The notes beneath the pieces are model-generated. The model had not been told where the DNA came from and ran no database searches. It saw nothing but the letters and a program-made list of their open reading frames with translations. A DNA stretch of 64,000 nucleotides from Acidimicrobiales bacterium. GTDB lineage: Bacteria > Actinomycetota > Acidimicrobiia > Acidimicrobiales > Poriferisodalaceae. Shown here piece after piece: positions 60,064 to 64,000 of this stretch. Where the stretch lies: NCBI GenBank assembly GCA_041394185.1, contig JAWKIQ010000004.1:1-64000 (forward strand), in the 5' to 3' direction. Position numbers and translations under genes: made by a program. The number at the start of each line of letters is the position of its first letter. Positions within the stretch are counted from its first letter, which is position 1.

Positions 60064-60315
60064 ATGTCGAAGACGAAGGGCGGCGGCTCCACACGCAACG
60101 GGCGCGACTCCAAGGCCAAGCGTCTTGGCGTCAAGGTGTTCGACGGCCAGACGGTGACTGCGGGCAGCATCATCGTTCGCCAGCGCGGCACCCGTATCCA
60201 CGCGGGTGACAATGTCGGCCGCGGCAACGACGACACCCTCTTCGCCACCTCCGATGGCGTCGTCAAGTTCGGATCTCGTCGGGGCCGCAAGCTCGTCGAC
60301 GTTCTTCCGGCCTGA
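60064..60315 (+). CDS. rpmA: 50S ribosomal protein L27
   Basis: 83 residues: KTKGGGSTRNGRDSKAKRLG, GSIIVRQRGTRIHAG. It has no N-terminal leader needing cleavage, unlike Firmicutes. Followed by a terminator. Confidence 0.97.
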   Translation: MSKTKGGGSTRNGRDSKAKRLGVKVFDGQTVTAGSIIVRQRGTRIHAGDNVGRGNDDTLFATSDGVVKFGSRRGRKLVDVLPA

Positions 60316-60345
60316 ACCCAGGCTTTCTGACAAACTCAGAAACGG

Positions 60346-60368
60346 GCCCGCCGACGCCAGCGGCGGGC
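60346..60368 (+). terminator. terminator after rplU-rpmA
   Basis: GCCCGCCG / CGGCGGGC stem with loop ACGCCAG, then TGTTT. It separates the ribosomal genes from obgE. Confidence 0.8.
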
Positions 60369-60410
60369 TGTTTCGCGCTCTGAGCCCCGCGACTCCCAGC
60401 CTGGGGCTCG

Positions 60411-60416
60411 TATCCT
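60411..60416 (+). promoter_or_regulatory. -10 element of leaderless obgE
   Basis: TATCCT ends 7 bases before ATG 60424; no Shine-Dalgarno sequence in CGTTCAC. It supports obgE being transcribed separately after the rpmA terminator. Confidence 0.5.
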
Positions 60417-60423
60417 CGTTCAC

Positions 60424-61671
60424 ATGTCCGAATTCGTCGACCAGTGCCAGCTTCACTCACGTGCAGGCGATGGTGGAGCGGGCTGTGTTTCGTTCCGTCG
60501 TGAGGCCCACACGCCCAAGGGAGGGCCAGACGGTGGCGATGGCGGCGACGGCGGCGACGTTTGGTTGGTAGCCGATCGCAACGTCTCTTCTCTGTTGGCG
60601 TTTCGCGACTTCCCATTTCGTCGTGCCGACAACGGTGTTCACGGTCAGGGCAAACGTATGCACGGCCGGCGGGGTGCAGACCTCGAGGTGCCGGTGCCCG
60701 AGGGCACCACGGTCAAGTCGTTCGACGGTGAGGTCTTGGCCGACCTGACTCAGCAGGGCGACCGTTGGCTGGCCGCCGAAGGTGGCAAGGGCGGGCGTGG
60801 CAATGCGCGGTTCTTGTCGAACCGGCGCCGGGCGCCGAGCTTTGCCGAGCAGGGCGAGGTGGGTCAGGAGACCTGGTACAACCTCGAGCTGCGTCTGCTG
60901 GCCGATGTGGCCCTGGTGGGTTTCCCCAATGCCGGCAAGAGCACGCTCATCTCCGTGATCTCGGCCGCGCGACCCAAGATCGCCGACTATCCGTTCACCA
61001 CGCTGGTGCCCAATCTGGGCGTCGTGCGCAGGTCGGGTCGCGAGATGGTCGTGGCCGACATCCCCGGCCTCATCGAGGGCGCGGCCGAGGGCAGGGGATT
61101 GGGGCACCAGTTCCTTCGTCACGTCGAACGGGCCAGGGTTCTGTTGATAATGGTCGATCTGGCCCCCGTCGACGGTCGCTCGCCCGAAGATCAGGAGCTG
61201 GCTTTGCTGACCGAGTTGGGCGCCTACAAGCCCGAGCTGCTGGCCCGGCCTCGGCTGACCATCGGCACCAAGGCCGACATGGTGCCAAACCTGGACGAGA
61301 TCGGGTTCGACGGTCCGGTCATTTCGGCGGTGACCCACGATGGGGTCGATCGTCTGGTCGAACGCCTGCTGACAATGGTCACGGAGGCCCGTCAGGCCGA
61401 GCCGACATCGGGTGAGGGGTTCGTGGTTCACCGCCCGGCTCCCGAGGGTGTAGAGGTCGTTCGCATCGACGATCAGACCCTCGAGGTCCTGGGGCGCGAC
61501 GCAAGGCGAGCGGTTGCGCTTTCGGATCTGACCGACATCGACGCGCTTGCGTACGCCCAGAATCGCCTGGCGCAGTTGGGGGTCTATCGTTCGTTGGCGC
61601 GCGCTGGTGCCAAGGACGGCGACACCGTCATCATCGGCGACTTTGCATTCGACTACGAATCAGACGTCTGA
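60424..61671 (+). CDS. obgE: GTPase Obg/CgtA
   Basis: 415 residues. Glycine-rich Obg fold (1-158, GGDGGDGGDVWLVAD), G domain with GFPNAGKST and DIPGLIEGA, and the C-terminal OCT domain (about 345-415). The guanine-specificity motif normally NKxD reads TKAD (IGTKADMV), an unusual substitution. It takes part in 50S assembly and stringent control. proB follows 7 bases after the stop. Confidence 0.95.
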   Translation: MSEFVDQCQLHSRAGDGGAGCVSFRREAHTPKGGPDGGDGGDGGDVWLVADRNVSSLLAFRDFPFRRADNGVHGQGKRMHGRRGADLEVPVPEGTTVKSFDGEVLADLTQQGDRWLAAEGGKGGRGNARFLSNRRRAPSFAEQGEVGQETWYNLELRLLADVALVGFPNAGKSTLISVISAARPKIADYPFTTLVPNLGVVRRSGREMVVADIPGLIEGAAEGRGLGHQFLRHVERARVLLIMVDLAPVDGRSPEDQELALLTELGAYKPELLARPRLTIGTKADMVPNLDEIGFDGPVISAVTHDGVDRLVERLLTMVTEARQAEPTSGEGFVVHRPAPEGVEVVRIDDQTLEVLGRDARRAVALSDLTDIDALAYAQNRLAQLGVYRSLARAGAKDGDTVIIGDFAFDYESDV

Positions 61672-61678
61672 GGTCACC

Positions 61679-62764
61679 TTGAGAGTCGTCGTCAAGATCG
61701 GGACATCCTCGGTCACCGCACAGGCGGGCGAGGTCGACACGCTGGCAATAGACAAGCTGTGCGGCGACATGGTCAACGCTCGCCGTTCGGGCCACGAGGT
61801 GGTGTTGGTGACCAGCGGTGCTGTCACCGCCGGGTTGCAGGTTCTGGGCTTGGACAGGCCTTCCGACATGCGGACGCTGCAGGCCGTGTCTGCGGTGGGC
61901 CAGATAGAGCTGATGCGCGTTTATCGCGAGACGTTGGCCCGTCATGGCGTGGTGGCCGGTCAGGCCCTGGTGGTTCCGCTCGATTTCATGGTGCGCCAGC
62001 AGTACGTACACACCAGGGGCACCATCGGGCGGCTGCTCGAGATGGGCGTGCTGCCGATAATCAACGAGAACGATGCCATCGCCGACGACGAGCTTCGTTA
62101 TGGCGACAACGACCGAATCGCCGCACTGGTCGCGAACCTGATGGACGCTGATCTGCTGGTGCTGTTGACCGACGCTCCGGGGCTTCTGACCGCCGATCCG
62201 AGGATCTCCAGCGACGCTTCGCTGATCGAGGAGATCTCGACGATCGACCGCGAGCTCGAACGTCTTGCCGGTGGTGCCGGCGCCAGGGGCAGCGGTGGTA
62301 TGTCGTCGAAGCTGGCTGCGGCCAAGATGGCCTCGTGGTCTGGGGTGCGCACGGTGATCGCTGCGGCAAAGCGGCCGGGTGTGGTCATCGACGCCATCGA
62401 TGGGCGGCCCGGTGTGGGCACCACCGTGCTGGCCCACGAGAGGCGGCTGGCCGCCCGGAAGCTGTGGATAGCGTTCGCGGTGAATCCCGAGGGCGAGATC
62501 GTGGTCGACGCCGGGGCTCGCGAAGCGCTGGTGGCCAAGGGCACATCGCTGTTGCCAGCGGGTGTGCTCGAGGTCAGGGGAGAGTTCGGCCCCGATGCCG
62601 GGGTCGAGATTCTGGGGCCAGACGGCACGATGTTTGCCAAGGGTCTTGTCAGGGCCGATGCCAAGTCGTTGCGTTCGGTGGCTGGGTTGCGTACCAGGGA
62701 CATGCCGGCGGGTCTGGTGAACGAAACCGTCCACCGAGATGACATGGTCGTGCTCGCCGGTTAG
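61679..62764 (+). CDS. proB: glutamate 5-kinase
   Basis: 361 residues. Kinase domain (VVKIGTSSVTAQAGEVD, LVTSGAVTAG, INENDAIADDELRYGDNDRI) and a C-terminal PUA domain (about 270-361). It makes glutamyl-5-phosphate for proline synthesis. TTG 61679 is chosen: it follows the obgE stop with GAGG close by, and the protein then begins LRVVVKIGTSS. The end of the gene is part of a 20-bp duplication. Confidence 0.93.
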   Translation: MRVVVKIGTSSVTAQAGEVDTLAIDKLCGDMVNARRSGHEVVLVTSGAVTAGLQVLGLDRPSDMRTLQAVSAVGQIELMRVYRETLARHGVVAGQALVVPLDFMVRQQYVHTRGTIGRLLEMGVLPIINENDAIADDELRYGDNDRIAALVANLMDADLLVLLTDAPGLLTADPRISSDASLIEEISTIDRELERLAGGAGARGSGGMSSKLAAAKMASWSGVRTVIAAAKRPGVVIDAIDGRPGVGTTVLAHERRLAARKLWIAFAVNPEGEIVVDAGAREALVAKGTSLLPAGVLEVRGEFGPDAGVEILGPDGTMFAKGLVRADAKSLRSVAGLRTRDMPAGLVNETVHRDDMVVLAG

Positions 62765-62802
62765 GCGAGCCGCCGTGGGTACTGGTCGTGCTCGCCGGTT
62801 AG
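62745..62802. repeat. 20-bp direct repeat at the end of proB
   Basis: Identical 20-base units at 62745-62764 and 62783-62802, 38 bases apart. The first carries the proB stop; the second carries, on the other strand, the stop of the PilZ gene. Looks like a small tandem duplication between convergent genes. Confidence 0.85.
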
Positions 62803-63398
62803 TGGACGGGGTGTTTGGGCCTCGGGAACGGGTCTCCGAGCATCTCGCCGATGGCGATGAGGTCTTCCAGGCCGAGGTCTTCGAAGCGCACTCGCATCTC
62901 TGCAGGTCCGTCCGATGACACGAACAGTGATACGACGCGTCCGCTGACCGTGGCTTGTTCGGTGCGGATGGCAAGCCTTTGTCCCAGGGCGACGTCGCCC
63001 AGATCGGTCAGCAGCTTCGCTCCGCCAATTCCGATGTCGACGATTGTGCCTTTGGCGGTGGTTGCGCTGTCGACGGCGCACACACACGGCCATTGGCCGC
63101 TGGCGCGGGTGCGCACCCGCCGTTCTGGGCCGGTGCTCGGCAGTTCGACTACCAGCGATGGGGTGGTGGCCTGGCTGATCGACCGAAGGACCGCCCAAGC
63201 TGCGCAGGTGCCATCGCTGGTGTTCCAGCGCAGTAGTACCTGGTCGCCGGGCCCGAGATCTGTGCCGGCAAGAGAGTCGTCGCACGACAGACGCACTACG
63301 TCATCGAGCGATGCGACAGTGTTGCAGCGCAGCAGGCGTACGTCGGCTCCCCAGGCCACCTCGACTGTGAGCACCGTCCCAGGCGGGGGGGCGAGCAT
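62799..63398 (-). CDS. PilZ-domain protein (probable c-di-GMP receptor)
   Basis: 199 residues. The C-terminal part is a PilZ domain with RRVRTR and DIGIGGAKLL (the usual D/N-x-S-x-x-G has Gly instead of Ser). The N-terminal part is a YcgR-N-like beta domain (VLLRWNTSDGTCAAWAVL). Soluble. GGAGG lies 6 bases before ATG 63398. It may respond to the cyclase encoded at 18349. Convergent with proB. Confidence 0.85.
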   Translation of the reverse strand: MLAPPPGTVLTVEVAWGADVRLLRCNTVASLDDVVRLSCDDSLAGTDLGPGDQVLLRWNTSDGTCAAWAVLRSISQATTPSLVVELPSTGPERRVRTRASGQWPCVCAVDSATTAKGTIVDIGIGGAKLLTDLGDVALGQRLAIRTEQATVSGRVVSLFVSSDGPAEMRVRFEDLGLEDLIAIGEMLGDPFPRPKHPVH

Positions 63399-63422
63399 CA
63401 GATACCTCCGCCGTCTGCCAAC

Positions 63423-64000
63423 ATGTCCGACATGCCCTGTCCATCGGCAGCTACCAACCGTGTTTTGAGCATCGTGGCACTGGTTCTCGTCGCCCTCTTG
63501 TCGTCGTGCTCGAGCGACAGCGGCGACAGCACCGTCGCTTTCGACGACCAATCGACCTCCGAGCCGGCGCCGGCCCAGCCCGACGCCGACGCAGATTCCG
63601 CCGAGTCGACCGCTGTGGCCGATGACGATACGACCGCCGCCGCGGCTGAGGACACCGACCCCACCCAACCATCGACCACGGTCGAAGCAACGACATCGAC
63701 CACACTTGCCCCGGCGCCCGAGCAACCCGACCTTCCGCAGGATTGTCTGGGGCTCGATGCGCCGCTGTTGTCGGTGCAAACGACCTTCTCGGCCGAGGAG
63801 CGGCTGTTTGGTATCGGGTTCGACGGGCAGCCGATGTGCCTGTTGTTCCTCGATTCGGGGTCGAGGGTCGTCGCCTGGAGCGCCCAGGCAGACAAGGTCG
63901 TGTTCAGCGACGGTCGCGTCGAGGCGCTCGACGCCGGCGTCGACGGCCAGGCCGCCGACGGCTTGGCGCGACAACACACCCAGTTCTCGCGCCCGACCGG
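63423..64000 (+). CDS. N-terminal part of a secreted lipoprotein (runs off the window)
   Basis: Open from ATG 63423 to the end of the window with no stop (192 complete codons). Signal sequence with lipobox (VALLSSC), a long linker of Asp, Thr, Ala and Pro (about 35-105), then a folded domain with three cysteines (QDCLGLDAPLLSVQTTFSAE, GQPMCLLFLDSGSRVVAW). It begins 24 bases from the divergent PilZ gene. Family unknown. Confidence 0.75.
   Translation, partial: MSDMPCPSAATNRVLSIVALVLVALLSSCSSDSGDSTVAFDDQSTSEPAPAQPDADADSAESTAVADDDTTAAAAEDTDPTQPSTTVEATTSTTLAPAPEQPDLPQDCLGLDAPLLSVQTTFSAEERLFGIGFDGQPMCLLFLDSGSRVVAWSAQADKVVFSDGRVEALDAGVDGQAADGLARQHTQFSRPT

Overview
High-GC DNA of an actinomycete, most likely a member of the Acidimicrobiia. 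The evidence is GC-rich codons, frequent GTG/TTG starts, many leaderless-looking promoters, Thr-rich low-complexity linkers in secreted proteins, F420-type and CoA-thioester enzymes, and a tig-clpP-clpX-folC-ndk-mreBCD-mrdA-rodA-rne-rplU-rpmA-obgE-proB order. MreBCD/PBP2/RodA point to a rod-shaped cell. The window holds three tRNA genes (Arg-TCT, Pro-TGG, Gly-TCC) and no rRNA, IS element or CRISPR array.

Layout. 0-3.4 kb: end of a GrdB-like gene, a small lipoprotein, and a CoA-thioester pair (HMG-CoA-synthase-like/DUF35 fusion plus thiolase). 3.5-18.4 kb: a signalling and proteolysis region. One tightly coupled minus-strand operon encodes an ECF sigma factor, a small beta-rich protein, a TPR-CHAT caspase-like protease and a secreted subtilisin, followed by a secreted repeat protein that shares a module with that subtilisin. 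Next to it are a transmembrane Ser/Thr kinase, a 78-residue acidic protein, a second ECF sigma factor with a neutralised DAED motif, and a plus-strand operon for an FHA-ABC exporter-cNMP fusion, a GAF protein and a cytosolic subtilisin. Three matching ECF-type promoters (AACC-N15-CGTC) precede the kinase, the 78-residue protein and the exporter operon. I regard this as the most interesting system in the window. 18.3-20 kb: a diguanylate cyclase.

20-25.4 kb: an accessory island ending at tRNA-Arg. It holds HTH genes, a beta-solenoid-like membrane protein, an HTH/ImmA-IrrE peptidase with a partner gene under a leaderless promoter, a fused remnant of an ImmA-like gene and a tyrosine integrase, and a membrane protein. 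Several of these genes are broken by in-frame stops or a frameshift.

25.6-42.7 kb: ordinary chromosome with an enoyl-CoA hydratase, an FKBP lipoprotein, a YccA-like protein with an internal TAG, a TldD/TldE pair, an asparaginase, a Nudix hydrolase, an LLM oxidoreductase, a 1690-codon HD-GYP/cadherin/lamin-tail/propeller protein with an internal TAG, a spondin-domain lipoprotein and a two-component system. 42.7-64 kb: the housekeeping block from tRNA-Gly and tig to proB, then a PilZ protein and the start of a lipoprotein.
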